Assembly: GCA_028571685.1 (NCBI GenBank)
Contig: CM053140.1
Coordinates: 151,699,701-151,763,700 of the forward strand
Origin: Heterohyrax brucei
Taxonomy: Eukaryota; Chordata; Mammalia; Hyracoidea; Procaviidae
Reading direction: 5' to 3'
Length of the DNA: 64,000 nt
The stretch's first letter is position 1. The number at the start of each line of letters is the position of its first letter. Both the position numbers and the translations under genes were made by a program. Below are positions 10,726 to 22,074 of the stretch, one piece after another. The notes under the pieces are model-generated. The model was not told the origin of the DNA and did no database searches. It was given only the letters and a program-made list of their open reading frames with translations.

Positions 10726-12772
10726 CACTTTTTTATGTTTAATTCTAGTTTTATGGAAGCCAGTCAAAGAGCTGACTTAAATATTAAAAATGGTTATATT
10801 TTTTAATGAAATGAAAACAAACAAAGGGAAATGAAAAGATTGGTTTAGCTGACATATTCACATGCTTTTTCAAAAATAATCTACTGGAAATGTTTTACTT
10901 TGGTAAGCCTAGGAAGCACCAAAATCATCTTATAGTCATACATAATACTAGCATTCAAATTATTTTTTGAGCTTTTTGACTGAGAGTTAGTTTAAAAAAA
11001 GTATTTTCAAAATAGTTTTTCAATATGCATATGTTTAATTCCATATTACTTGTTATATATATATTATTTGTATTTACTTATTTATTCCCTCATTCATGTT
11101 TTGAAGAATTATTTTATGAACAACTACAAAGAAGTTTCCATTGTGCAGATTGGAGAAATAAAGAGAAAATGATACTTCTCTAAGGAAATTTAGACTCTGT
11201 TGAATGCAGTATGTTAAACATTGTAAGTACAATAAAGTGTAATTACAGCTGCTATAATAGAGCTCTTCCAGAATTCTTAGGAACTGTGGTATGAACATTT
11301 GTTCAATGTATCGTATCCTTATGAAAATATAAGGTTTAAAGGATATTTCCTGTAGTTGTTTTCAGCTAAAATATCGATCTACTCTGATCTGCTAGATATT
11401 ATATGAAGTTGAAAATCTATAAATTAATTGTATGTGTATGTGTATGTGTGTGCCCAACATCCTTACTGAATAACAAACACTATGTAAGCATAAGACCAGT
11501 TTGTAACTGGTTGTATAATGTTTGCAGTCGTTCACCTGTGTGTGAATTAAAGCATCAGTAATGTGGATAGAAATAATGAGATATATACAAAAGTTTAAAA
11601 AAAAACATTCTGTACTTGTGGCTTATTGGATGATAGGAATTGAAGGCAAGGCATCTGGCTTGAATAATTAAATACTATTTGAAAGAAAACATACAGGCTG
11701 GCAGAGAGCAGGTTTAGGGGAGAAACACATGAATAAGATTTGGAGAAAACCCATATAGGTCCAAGGAGAAAATCCCCAGAACTAGAGGTGAAAAACACAG
11801 CAGTAAAAGGAGATTTAAAAAAAGATGTCAGACTTGTAGATATATGAGCAAAATTTTTAGTTATTTTGTGTTCAAGAGCTTTAATTTTAAAAACTGTCAG
11901 CTAAGCAAATTACTTTTGAGTCGCTTTTCATATTTTCCATTTTTCCTTTAGCCAGGACTTGAATTTAGAATCACACAAGTTCAATTTCTAGTTACTACTT
12001 ACTGATTGACCTAGAGAAAAATAGCATATACAAAAATTAGTTCAAAAGTAGTTTGTAAAACTAAGACACTGATTTTTATATTGAAGAGTTCCTATAGTCA
12101 TTATAATAATTGGAAAAATATTTAACATAAATGGTAGGTAATTATCAAATATTTATCTCTTTCTAGGACACACAACTGCAAAATATGTTTTAGTTCTCCT
12201 CCCCACCCCCCGCAATGAATTGACCTTAGATTGCTAAAGGAAGTACTTGCTAGGGCTGTCATTAAAAATCACCCTTTTAATCACATTAAATGTATTCAAG
12301 TTTTAAAACAAGCTGTCCATTTAACCACTCTATTAGATAAATCTAGTGAATGATCTACATAAAAAAAAAGTGTTTTTAGTTATTTCTTTTATTCCATATC
12401 TATAATGGATGGTGTAACACAAGAATGCTCTCAGATTTATGCCTAAATTAATATTAATAGAAATTTTGCTGTATTTAGCTTTTTCAGAAAGTTATCTAGT
12501 TACCTCATTTCTTATATGTTTTATACTCAATTATAGCAACACTGTTTGGAAGAAGAAAAACTTAAGCTGTGCCTTCCTGTCAGGATTTTGACTTAACTTT
12601 AATTTGCTGAATATTCTTTGTTCAAACCATGTATATGTAAGGCTTATCTTGTATGCTTCAGAATATTGTCTTTGCATATTGGTTCTTTCCCACAACTCTT
12701 GAAATAGATTCTATATAGAACTAGAAGTTCTGTGTTCCTTACATGGCAGATGCTTCAAAAATAAGATTAAAA
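10726..12772. other. Unassigned AT-rich DNA
   Basis: No convincing gene or repeat. There is a short imperfect TG-rich tract at about 11425-11452. Minus-strand open frames at 11074-11298 and 11595-11798 have no recognisable domain. Ancient repeats too decayed to see by eye may be present. Confidence 0.5.
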
Positions 12773-12801
12773 GCCAAGCCAAGTGCCGTCGAGTCGGATC
12801 C
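12773..12801 (-). mobile_element. 29-bp RTE/AfroSINE-type tail micro-insertion
   Basis: It carries the 'CCAAGTGCCGTCGAGTCGG' core and is almost identical to 893-919, standing alone in otherwise unrelated AT-rich DNA. No upstream SINE or RTE body is attached on either side. I could not see a clear target-site duplication here. Confidence 0.65.
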
Positions 12802-13250
12802 GAGAATAGTCAATTAATAAAAAACATACTTTATAATAATGAAATAGAAGATGAACGGTTTCATTAAATTACCATACTTAGGGGACATGTGCTGTCTTCA
12901 AAAAATTTTCTTAAATTTACATCCAGTTCTAATATTATCATCTATACATCATTATCACCATACTTTTTCTGCAGGAAGAGAAACAAAAGGAATCAACTCA
13001 ATAGTTCAAAATACCCCTTATTTTTATTTATCTTTTTAAAAATTTTGCATCTTGATAAAAATATCTCTATTTACTAGCTACCTGCATCTGAACTTTCTGT
13101 CTTCACCCTGTTCTTCATTAAAAAATAAAATAAAATAAAAAGTGAAATTTTAAGCCCTGTTGATGTGTGCTTTATAAATGCATGTAGAATCTTTCTGTAT
13201 TTTCTCTAATAATATAAATAACATAGTATTAGCATACCCCAACTTTGAAA
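12802..13250. other. Unassigned AT-rich DNA
   Basis: Nothing recognisable apart from an (AAAAT)n-like run at about 13120-13142. Confidence 0.5.
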
Positions 13251-13470
13251 TCTGACAACTAAGTTTGTGAGCTCATTGTAGAGAAAATGCTACATACCTC
13301 TTTGCTAAATATCACTATGGTCACCTTCAAAGTACTCCCTTTGGGAAGCTATACACCAATGCCAGCACCTAGTCCACGCTCCAAAGCAATTTTTGAACTC
13401 TTTATTTCTGGGGTGTCTGTCAAAGTTGCTGTATTATCCTTGATGTCCTGAATGCCATCAAAATATCTTC
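13251..13470 (-). mobile_element. mariner DNA transposon, 3' terminal fragment
   Basis: It begins with the terminal-repeat-like 'CTGACAACTAAGTTTG' and continues as the antisense of the mariner transposase C-terminal region. This is the same text as at 32398-32640 (TCACTATGGTCACCTTC, GGGAAGCTATACACC, CCTTGATGTCCTGAATG). It is cut sharply at about 13470 by the 5' end of the L1, and no continuation is seen after that L1. Confidence 0.8.
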
Positions 13471-13829
13471 TGAGGTGAGGCCAAGATGGTGGACTAGACA
13501 TACATCCCCTCAATTCCTTCTAAGAATTAAGACTTAGAAAAACAACTCAACAGAACAAAATGGGCATTTTAGGAGCCCCAAAATCCAGCAGAAAGTTCTG
13601 AGTTCAGACTGGATGACAGGAAGTAGAACAACTGCTTTTTTCAGAGGTGAAACGGCAGTGCAAAAATTCTGCTTTTGTTGGTGCGGCAATTATGAGGCTC
13701 ACAGGTCAGATGCCGTCTTTGTCAGTTGGGAGGCTAGAACAGGGACTGCCAGCCTGAGAGCCTGGCTCCGGCTGACTGCCATGCTGAACAGTAGTGCCTG
13801 AGTGGACAGTGTTTCTCTAAGCTTAGAGG

Positions 13830-14620
13830 CTGTGCTTAAGACAGTCATACTTGGAGAACACAGAAGTGACTGGTTGCCAAGTGCAGCAGCATCTTCTCCC
13901 CGACTTCTCTGAGCTACACCATTCTGGTACATTACTGCCTGGACTGGAACTGGGACTGTACATGTGTGCACTGAGCTTTTCCTGGGGACTCAGGAGGGAC
14001 ACAAATGGAAGAGTATAATAAAGCCCTTCTGAGCCAGGCAATCTGCTGTATCTGCAAAACACCAGGTAAACCTCACATGTTTCAAGATAAGTGCTCAGGA
14101 TACCTTGGGGATCAATTGTTTCCTACATGCTGACTTCCCTCTCTGCCTTCAGCCTTTCCTACCTTCCTTCTCTGCTTTACACCTCAGGCTAAAATCTGGT
14201 ACACTACCTAGGCTGAAGTGGGGCATTTTACTTGTGTGCCCTGAGCTTTTCTAACAGACTCAGAGAGGAAAACAGAGAGGGGTAGATGACCAGATTCACC
14301 ACCTCCTCCAAGCTACAGACTGCTGCACTTACCGGATTGTTTCAAGCTAAGTGCTTGCCAACTTTTGTGACTCATCTCTTTCCTATGTACTACTTCTCTC
14401 TCTATTTCCAGCCTTTTCCTCTGCCCTTTTCCGCTCTATGACAGATAAAAATTCTAGGACACTACCTGGGCCAGAAGTGGTGAATTTTATGTGTGTGCCC
14501 TGAGCCTTTCTCCCAGACTTGGGTAGAGAAACAAAGGGGGACGGGAAGAAGAGTTCCACTGGCTCCCCAACAACTCCTGCTACATCTCTCAGTGCAGTCA
14601 TCACTCCAGCCATCCGGTGA
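13830..14620 (+). repeat. Tandem ~260-bp monomers in L1 5' UTR (about 3 units)
   Basis: The phrase GTGTGCCCTGAGC-TTTTC recurs at 13964, 14234 and 14493 (spacings 270 and 259). Each occurrence is preceded by 'CTGGTACA-TACCTGG' or 'TAGGACACTACCTGGGCCAG' text and followed by a GACTCAG-AGAGGAAAACA block. Units 2 and 3 also share the long run from 'TTTCAAG-TAAGTGCT' through 'CTTCAGCCTTT'. The units are diverged from each other. This is the layout of monomeric L1 promoters, but in a lineage where I know of no description. Confidence 0.75.
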
Positions 14621-14697
14621 CAGGGCATCAGAGTTACTAAGGCTCCAATAACCTCTCTAGCTCAAATGACTAATCTGCTTGGACTGTCAAAACTAAT

Positions 14698-14812
14698 TAC
14701 ATACACACACTTACACACACACACATACACACATATGTGAAGATATACACACATATAGATACATCTATACACACAGGTACATATATGCGTGTACACACAC
14801 GTGCATGTAAAT
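14698..14812 (+). repeat. Imperfect (AC)n / (ACAT)n microsatellite
   Basis: A run of CA dinucleotides mixed with CATA and GATA units lies between the L1 5' UTR monomers and ORF1. Confidence 0.9.
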
Positions 14813-14879
14813 TAGATTGCAATAACGTAATTAAATCATAACACATTTCAGATGGCTTGGAGATAACAATCAAACTCTA

Positions 14880-15640
14880 ATCATTTAAAGAAGCAGATGA
14901 CTGATACCAGAAAACTCCCAAAATAAAGAACAAAAAAAATTCACAAAGAAGTCTTCCTGAAATTATCAGAGGTAGAACACAAAGGAATTATGCATAGAGC
15001 CCTGCTAGATCTTAGGATGGAGATTAGACAAAGTGCAGCAGAACAAACCAAAAAGTTAAACAAGCCACATGAATTGCTAGAACAATTGTTTGATATTCAG
15101 CAGATCAATGATGAAATCAAGAAATTAGACAAATCACTGAAAGCCAAGGGCTCAGGATTGAGGAAATGTAGTGCAGAATTAGCAAGACTGAAGATAAAGC
15201 AACTGACACTAGCGTTTATGAGGAGAAATCAGATAAAAAATCAAGAAAAATAAGGATTCATTAAGAGTTACGCAGGACTCTATTAAGAAGAATCAGCTTG
15301 AGTAATGCAAGTACTGGAACAGGGAGGCATAGCAGAAAATTCAGAGAAAATTGTTGAAGAGATGCTGCCAGAAAACTTGCCTGACAGCACGAAAGTTGAG
15401 AATATATCTATCGAAGTGCTCATCAATCTCCACAAAAGGTAGATCCTGAAAGAGACACCACGACATAATATAATCAAACTTAACAAAATGAAACATAAGG
15501 AAAGCCTCTTAAAGGCAGCTAGACTTAAACTAAACTAACTTACATAGGAGAGTCTGTCAGACTGAGCATCGATTATTCTACTGAAACCACATTGGTAAGA
15601 AGGCAATGAGACAACAGATAAAAAAATCTTGAAAGGGAAA
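14880..15640 (+). pseudogene. L1 ORF1 pseudogene
   Basis: The frame 14990-15253 gives 'LDLRMEIRQSAAEQTKKLN', homologous to 'LLDLIQNAAEQKEKLRKLF' in the L1 at 44.65-44.98 kb. It continues with coiled-coil-like heptads (INDEIKKLDKSLKAK). Further on, in other frames, is the RNA-binding C-terminal part: 'RHNIIKLNKMKHKESLLKAA' at about 15460-15525. Stops separate the pieces. Confidence 0.8.
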
Positions 15641-16255
15641 AACAAAACAAAAAACAAAAAGCTTTCAACCAAGAATTATATATCCTGCAAAACTGTTTGA
15701 AATATAATGGTGAAATTAGGACATTTCTAGATAAACAGAAACTTAGAGACTTTTCAAAAACCTAACTGCTATTACAAGATACACTGAAGGAAGTTTTTCA
15801 ATTAGAAAATCAGTAACATCAGGTCTATACCAAAGAATAAAATGCAGGAAACAGCATTCCGAGTTGTTCTTGGTTAGTGAAGTCACAAACCTCAATCAAA
15901 GCTAACGTATTAAAATTAGAGAAACAGGGATTTCCATATGTAAATTGGAACAACATTATACTATGAAGAGGGAAATACGAATGTATTCACAGAACTTTCA
16001 AATGGGAAAGTCAGGAGACACAAAGTCGTTAACGACTGGTTTAAACTTAGAATACTACGGTTGGAATAATGGGGTAGTCACAAAGCAAACTAACAAAACT
16101 ACACATCAAAACAACAAACACAATACAGAAGTCTCAACAGATACAAGATTGATGTTGAAAAATATGAAAAAAGAAAATATAAAGAAAAATGACTCAGAAC
16201 AGAATATTAAGTAGAATAAAGAAAATGTCAACAACACAAAAGTAAAAACATCAAA

Positions 16256-17280
16256 ATGACAGTACTAAATGCAGATATATCAATAATTACATTGAATGTA
16301 AATAGATTCAGTGCATCAAAAAAAGGACATAGTGTAACAACCATGATCCATCTATATGTTTCTTATAACAAACACTCTTTAAACTCAGAGGTATAAACAA
16401 ACTGAAAATTAAAGGATGGGAAAATATGTACCAAGCTAAGAACACACAATGAAGAGCAGAGATGGTAATATTACTCTCAGAAAAAAATAGGCTTTAAAGT
16501 AAAATCACCTTCATGGACAAGGATGGTCACTATTTGTTGCTTAAAGTTTCAATGCACAAGGAGGATGCAACAATATTATATGTTTATTCACCCAATGTCA
16601 GAGCATCTAACTGCATTGAACAAAATCTGACAATATTGAAAACTGAGATAGATCACTCCAAAATAATAGTAGGAGACTTCAATACTTCAGTTTCAGTAAT
16701 GAATAGATCATCCAGAAAAAAACTCTATAAAGATACAGAAGATCTTAAGGTGACAGTAAACCAACTTAACCTCATAGACATATACAGAGCTATCTATCCA
16801 AAAACAGACAAGTACACATTCTTTTCCAATGTACATGTAACATTCTCCAGAACAGACAATGTGTTAGGCTGTAAAACAAGTCTCAACAAAATCCAAACTA
16901 TTGAAGTATTGTTAAGCATCTTTTCAGACCATAAAGCAATAAAAGTTGAAATCAACAGTAGAATAAAAAAATGGGTAGAAATTTGAACTCATGGAATTTG
17001 AACAACACCTTGCTGAAAAATTCATGAGCTATAGAAGAAATCAAGGATTCAGTAAAGAAATTCATGGAAGCAAATAAGAATGAAAACATATCCTACCAGA
17101 ATCTATGAGACATAGCAAAAACAGTTCTCAGCGGTCAATTTATCTCAATAAATGCACACATCCAAAATGAAGAAAGGGCCCAAACCAAAGAACTAACCCT
17201 ACAACTAGAACAAATAGAAAGAGAACAACACAAGAACCTTTCAAAGACCGGAAGAAAATATATAAAAATTGGAACAGAAC
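16256..17280 (+). pseudogene. L1 ORF2 pseudogene, endonuclease domain
   Basis: The ATG at 16256 opens MTVLNADISIITLNVNRFS, the L1 ORF2 N-terminus. Frame 16513-16986 (157 aa) covers the endonuclease: 'MDKDGHYLLLKVSMHKEDA', then IIVGDFNTSVS, which keeps the catalytic Asp and Asn of the GDFNT motif. 'DNVLGCKTSLNK' and 'FSDHKAIKVEIN' follow; the latter holds the SDH catalytic motif. So this nuclease keeps its key residues, although the upstream part (16330-16510) is frameshifted and the LQE segment is damaged. The sequence breaks off at 17280, shortly after the endonuclease. Confidence 0.85.
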
Positions 17281-17659
17281 TAAGCTGCTATTTATCTGGA
17301 AATGTCCCAATTTCACCATTTCATAGTTCTTTGTTTGCCATTCTAGTTTCCCACAGCAAACTGAAATTTTCTTATTATACTTTTTGCTTTGTCTTTCATT
17401 GTAGTCTTGATTTGGCATATACTTAAATTTAAAAGTAAATTTTTGATAAATGAATGAAATAATAGAGAAATGGATAAATTTATGAGAGGATAAAAGAGAC
17501 AACACTAGAGATAGGGAAAAATATACAATACTATGTAGTATTACATTATGGACTTTTCATTTGGTAAAATTTATTCTTACAGATACTCTTATAGTTCTCC
17601 TCTCTGAAATTGTAACAACTTTATTAAATATCCTGGATTTCAACAGCAGGATTTGGTCA
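17281..17659. other. Unassigned DNA with a possible short inverted L1 scrap
   Basis: Reverse complement of about 17290-17325 reads 'ATGGTGAAATTGGGACATTTCCAGATAAA'-like text (key part ATGGTGAAATTGGGACAT), which resembles 15703-15730 of the preceding L1. The match is only about 30 bp, so I do not assign it. Confidence 0.35.
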
Positions 17660-17812
17660 CTTGTTTTTCATTTTAATTGTGATGAAGTATGTACATCACA
17701 GTATTTGTCACTTCAGTCACTTTTACACATACACTTGAATGACATTAATTACATTCACCTTGTTGTGCAATAGGAATTATCATATGTTTCTAATTCTTTT
17801 TCATCTCCGTTG
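17660..17812 (-). mobile_element. Possible old L1 3' end, antisense
   Basis: The text 'GACATTAATTACATTCACC' followed by 'TTGTTGTGCAATAG' resembles the antisense 3' UTR of ancient mammalian L1M/L1ME elements. The match is by memory and short. Confidence 0.4.
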
Positions 17813-17945
17813 TTTTGTTGTTAGATGCCTTGGACTCAGTTCCCACTCATAGCTACCTTGTGTACAGCCAAAAGAAATATTGCTCATTCTTGTGCCAACC
17901 TTACAGTAGTTGTCATACTCAAACACACTGAGGCAGCCGCTTGCC
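17813..17945 (-). mobile_element. RTE 3' tail fragment, antisense
   Basis: 'TTGTTGTTAGATGCC' then 'CCCACTCATAGCTACC' mirrors the end of the RTE copies at 6113 and 29205. The following text, 'GTGCCAACCTTACAGTAGTT', mirrors the sequence just upstream of their 3' ends. About 130 bp, extremely 5'-truncated. Confidence 0.7.
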
Positions 17946-17959
17946 TTAGTTAATAAATA

Positions 17960-18370
17960 AATTGATAGATGACAGGTCGATATCTAATTCAAAGAATTAT
18001 TGATTCATATGGTTTTGCAGAGCTGGCAAGTCCGAACTCCATAGGTCAAATAACAGGCATAGGTCAAGTAGCAGGCAGGGTCACAAAATCTGTGGGCCAA
18101 TTGGCTAGAAGAGCGAACAATGAGGGAATTCTAGCAAAATGTTTAATTATACTCTGGAGGAAGAACACACCCAGAAGAAACCTTCTGTTTCCTCTTAATG
18201 CCTTCCACTGATTAGTTGAAGTCAGTCCACATATAACCTGCTTTACTTCAGGTCAACTCATTTAATATCATGTAATTACTGTATAATAGCAACTAGAGTG
18301 GTGCATTAGTGTTTGGCCAAGCAACTGGCCACCATAGCCTACCAAATTTTATGAATAAAATTAATCATTA
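17960..18370 (-). mobile_element. MLT1-like (ERVL-MaLR) solo LTR, antisense, degraded
   Basis: Antisense landmarks of MLT1-type LTRs are present: 'GAGCTGGCAAGTCCGAA' region, then 'CCTTCCACTGATTAG', 'CTTTACTTCAGGTCAACT', 'AGTGTTTGGCCAAGCAACTG' and 'CACCATAGCCTA'. MLT1s are LTRs of old mammalian MaLR retroviral elements. No internal sequence is recognisable beside it. Confidence 0.65.
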
Positions 18371-18995
18371 TAATCTATCTCTTGTCAGCATAGCAACTAT
18401 GTAAATCTTCTTAAACTATAGTAGTTTTCAAGTAAAGACAATAACAAAGTCATACTACCATCTAATGTGATACAGCTATGTTGAACACAACCAAAAATGC
18501 AATAAACATTTTTTCTAGAGAAGATATAAAGTTAATACATATTATTTTCTGATAAACAATGGGATAAAAGGAGACACAAAATTAAAATATTTGCTACACA
18601 CAAGGAAGAAATATAACAAGGACAATTCTCATTTCTGCAACTGGTCTCACGGTCATAACTACTTTCTGTCACTGCTTCATCAATATTCCCCTTATCCTTA
18701 GGAAGCACCACAGTTAGCTGTGGTTCTATGACTGGTAAGGTGTTCCAATACTTCACTCATAAAGAGTCTGGTTCATTGCGTAGTCCTGCCTGAATTGGGT
18801 TGTTGTAATTTTCCAGATTTTAATGGCAGCACTAAGAGATGTGCTACGAGATCTCCTGTATTCCAAGCATAATCTTCTTTGTTTTAATTGCTTAATAACC
18901 ATCAATTTCCCTTTGGTAACCAGGATTACTCATAGCAGCTTGTCTACTAACTTCCATCTTTGCTGATTCAAAGGCAGAAAGAGCCCCAAGTGGCT
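18371..18995. other. Unassigned DNA with a 74-aa minus-strand frame
   Basis: I do not recognise this stretch. The minus-strand frame 18532-18756 has a hydrophobic segment (ANILILCLLLSHCL) near its C-terminus, which would suit a membrane span or signal. There is no second line of evidence for coding. It could be decayed ERV internal sequence next to the LTR, but I cannot show that. Confidence 0.35.
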
Positions 18996-19172
18996 GAGTA
19001 ACAAATACAAAACCAAACCTGTTGCCACTGAGCAAATTCTAACTCAAAACAGCCCTATGGGACAGAGAAGAACTACCTCATAGAATTTTCAAGGAAAGTC
19101 TCATGGATTCCAACTGTTGGCCTTTTGCTTAGCAGCCACAGACCTTAACCACTACGGTGTAAGCGGCTAGGT
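18996..19172 (-). mobile_element. AfroSINE, antisense
   Basis: 'AAAACCAAACCTGTTGCC', 'CAGCCCTATGGGACAGAG', 'GGCCTTTTGCTTAGCAGCC' and 'CTTAACCACTACGG' are the antisense landmarks from the 3' tail to the 5' tRNA-like end. It is near full length in the short form. Confidence 0.9.
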
Positions 19173-20121
19173 AGCATTTTTAAATTCCAGCACAATGGAA
19201 TCATTGTTGTATGCCCTAGTGAAAGCATTCCTCCCTTTGAAATTAAGACTTTTAATCCAGAGGAACATAGGAGTAAAAGAACAGGAATTAAAAGTGAAAT
19301 TGATTTTCCCATTCCTCCAAAATTGCTGTTGTTACTCAACAAAGGGTGTGGTTAACTTTTTTGTGACTTTTCCAAGCTCTTTTACTCACTGTGTGTGCCA
19401 TCTGTATAATCTCTGCAGTCAGTCTGTGGCCTGACAGGTTTTTCTAAAGTGTACTGTGTCTCTTTTAAGTCTGTTAGCAGGGAAAAGCTGTTTCAGCAAG
19501 AGGGTTTAAGCTGCCGTGATGGTCTTCCTATTCCTCTCAGCACACCACCAGATAAACCTAACTATAAATACTGTGACATCAAAAATCCAGCACAAGGTGT
19601 CTGCTGTCTGCCTTGGCACCAGCTAATTACCCTTGGAACACAGGTCATGGTCTCCACCACCGTGATGGAACTCAACGAAGCAGCATGGTAGAAGGTTGGT
19701 GCACCTAAGAAAGATCCACAGCTTACCACTTCATCAAGTGCTCCCTCAGTTAAATTAAGTGTCTATTCCAGTTTCAGAGTTCCAAAATGATTTACTTCAA
19801 GTGCTTTTTCCATTGTGCTTGTTATTTTGGAGGTAGGACAGGCATGTAGAATGCTCTATCTCATCATTTTGTATATTTATATGGTACTTCTGAATGGCCA
19901 AAATTCTGCAAGACACCCTCTCATCAGCCCTTCTCCTTTGAAGCTAAATTTATGTTTCTCTGCATTTCAGTCACACTAAACAATCTCGTATGATTGAGTG
20001 CAGGCACAATCTGTGGGTGTTGCTTGGTGTTTTCTCCCTACTTCTTCCACAGAAGTAAAGAGGCTAGTTAAACCAAGAAGACAACCTCCATCTTCTGGGA
20101 AACTCCTAGACATACAAATAA
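19173..20121. other. Unassigned DNA
   Basis: There is no recognisable gene. Open frames at 19195-19434 and 19449-19691 have no domain I can name. Composition is less AT-rich than neighbouring unassigned DNA, so an old ERV or an unlisted repeat is possible. Confidence 0.4.
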
Positions 20122-20288
20122 AACCAAAACAAACTTGTTGATTTCCAGGCAATTCCAACTCATAGAGACCTCATAGGACTGAGTAGAACTGCCTTATAGG
20201 GTTTCCAAGGAGCACCTGGTAGATTTGAATTGCCTACTTTTTGGTTAATAGCTATAGCTCATAACCATTGCTCCAACAGTATTTCCAT
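20122..20288 (-). mobile_element. AfroSINE, antisense
   Basis: 'AAACAAACTTGTTGATT', 'AGGACTGAGTAGAACTGCC', 'TTTCCAAGGAGCACCTGG' and 'TTTTTGGTTAATAGC' mark a full short-form SINE. Confidence 0.9.
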
Positions 20289-20343
20289 ATATGAATAGAC
20301 AGGTAGAACTGACAAAAAGCAAAGTGTATTTAGTGGTTTAGAG

Positions 20344-21057
20344 CAGACTTTTTCTGTTCTTTTTATTACGACTGAGTGAAAATGTACATTCCCGTATAAA
20401 TGTACATGCCCACCTATGTGCAGCTTCCACTGCTCTCCCTGCCCAGTGACAGCACACTATTCCTCTCCGCTCCATACACGTCTCATCCTCCCAACAGCCT
20501 CCTTTCCCCTCCTCTCCACTCACTCTCCTTCCTCCAGCCAGAGGTCAGCAGGATGATATCCTACAGATGCACAGAACCATAAAGCGCATCCAATATATAG
20601 TCACTCTGCATCACCAAGTCCAATCCATTCGTGTCCAAAGAGTAGACCTTCATTATGATTTATGGGCAAGGGCAGCATCAGAGCCAGGAGCTGTGCTCCC
20701 AAGGGAACCCCAAAGCTGCTGGACCATCAATTGAGATCTTTTAGTGGAGATCTTAGGGTGCACCCCTTTTTTATTCTTGTGTTGCCAGTGAGATTCAACT
20801 TTGTGAGCTCAATTGTGGCTATAACTTGAATAATCCTTCCCAATATTTCAAGGATAGAGTAGCTGGGGCAGAGGGCAGGGGATCATGCTGTTAGGTGAAA
20901 CTGAGGCCAATTGGCACAACTAGCATTTTGCTAAGAGGGCTGTCTGCACCCCACATTGATGAGTGGTGTCTGGGATCTTATAAGCTGTCAAGCGGCCATC
21001 CGAGGGCACAGCAAATGGTCCCAGCTCAGCAGGAACGGATGCTCACAGATTTTTTCT
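20344..21057 (-). mobile_element. Twin-primed (5'-inverted) L1 3' UTR insertion with TSD
   Basis: Positions 20357-20830 match 38757-39215 (antisense L1 3' UTR: CAGCTTCCACTGCTCTCCC, 'CCAGAGGTC-AGGATGATAT', TTTATGGGCAAGGGCAGCA). Positions about 20880-21045 match 39340-39480 but inverted (GGCACAACTAGCATTTTGCTAA, CACAGCAAATGGTC key parts). About 125 bp between the two blocks is missing at the inversion junction. A near-perfect 12-bp repeat CAGAYTTTTTCT lies at 20344-20355 and 21046-21057 (one mismatch). This is the signature of L1 twin priming during target-primed reverse transcription. Confidence 0.85.
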
Positions 21058-21911
21058 TAATTCAGCTTTCACTTACATGTTACAACTGTTAAACTGATTT
21101 CTAAAGTTCTGAGGTAACTAACTCCACCTCCTTCTCTAGTAGGATAACAGGCTTATGCAGCTACTTACACTACCGTCTTGCGTCTTCTCTTCTCCATCCA
21201 CTTCTTAACACCAAAATTTTCTGTAGCTACACAAATAGTTGTATTTGTTGTTCTTTGTCAACTCTTGGTGAGACAGATTTACAAACACCTACACATTTTT
21301 TGCAGACATCAGCAAATTTTTGTCAGCAAGTGCCCTGAAGTACTATCTGTTGTCATATTCCAAACTTCTACCTGTTTTTTTCACTAGCCTTTGTGCTGTA
21401 TTACAGTGATTCTTTTCTCCTGTTCCCTCCCGTTTCTTCTACCCCTTGCCTGTACACAACCTGCAGCAGCATCTAAATTTAATAACCATGAAAGATCAGA
21501 GTACATGAGATAAATAGGAAGTCTGGGCAGACAAGCATGTTTTGGTTAAACCATTTATTCCCACATAAATGTGTATAAAACATTCAGTATGTTCTTGGAA
21601 CTAGAAATAATACAAAAAAAAAAAAAAAAACCCACAAAAAGATTGTTACAATGAAATCTAGTTAAACTGATCTTCTTTCTAATGTGTGCTGTCACTGACT
21701 GATAGCATCCTACTGGTCTTTTACTAGAAGGGAGCAGAGACTGTGGAGAAGAGGGCACAGGAGATTGTTAAGAGGATGTAACATGTATAGAACGGAAAGG
21801 AGTGTGCTCTCACCAGGCTAGGAAAGCAGTAGGAGCTGCATATAGGCGGGCATGCAAATTTAAACTGGATTGTACACTTTCACTCAATCACAATCAATAA
21901 ATAAAATAATA
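21058..21911. other. Unassigned DNA with an A18 run
   Basis: No gene or known repeat is recognised. An A-run at about 21614-21631 could be the tail of a retrocopy, but the sequence before it is not recognisable. Confidence 0.45.
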
Positions 21912-22074
21912 AAAATAGACCCATTGCTATTGAGTCAATTCCAAATCATAGTGACACTACAGGACAGTGTAGAACTGACCCATAGAGTTTCCAGAGAGTG
22001 CCTGGTAGATATGAACTGCTGACCTTTTGGTTAGCAGCCATAGGACTTAACTACTACACCACCAATGTTTCCAA
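21912..22074 (-). mobile_element. AfroSINE, antisense
   Basis: 'CATTGCTATTGAGTCAATTC', 'AGGACAGTGTAGAACTGAC', 'GCTGACCTTTTGGTTAGCAG' and 'CTTAACTACTACACCACC' mark a near full-length short-form copy. Confidence 0.9.

Larger units (their letters stand above)
13471..17280 (+). mobile_element. L1 LINE, sense, intact 5' end, cut off within ORF2
   Basis: The 5' end 'GGCCAAGATGGTGGACTAGA' at about 13478-13497 matches the reverse complement of the 5' ends of the antisense L1s at 6497 and 45858. There follow about 1.4 kb of 5' UTR with tandem monomers, ORF1 (about 14880-15640), the inter-ORF region and ORF2 from 16256. Similarity is lost near 17280 in the reverse-transcriptase part, so the 3' half is missing. 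This is the reverse of the usual 5' truncation and implies a later deletion or rearrangement. A dead copy. Confidence 0.9.

Noticed and set aside
16513..16986. 157-aa open frame as a host gene
   Set aside because: It is the L1 ORF2 endonuclease domain (GDFN and SDH motifs) inside a clear L1.
17281..17330. Twin-priming inversion at the 3' break of the L1 at 13.5-17.3 kb
   Set aside because: Only about 30 bp resembles an inverted L1 piece, and twin priming inverts 5' rather than 3' parts; not enough to call.
20400..20582. Proline/serine-rich frame repeated at 38771-38977 as a conserved peptide
   Set aside because: Both are the same L1 3' UTR in antisense; similarity is due to the repeat, not to coding constraint.
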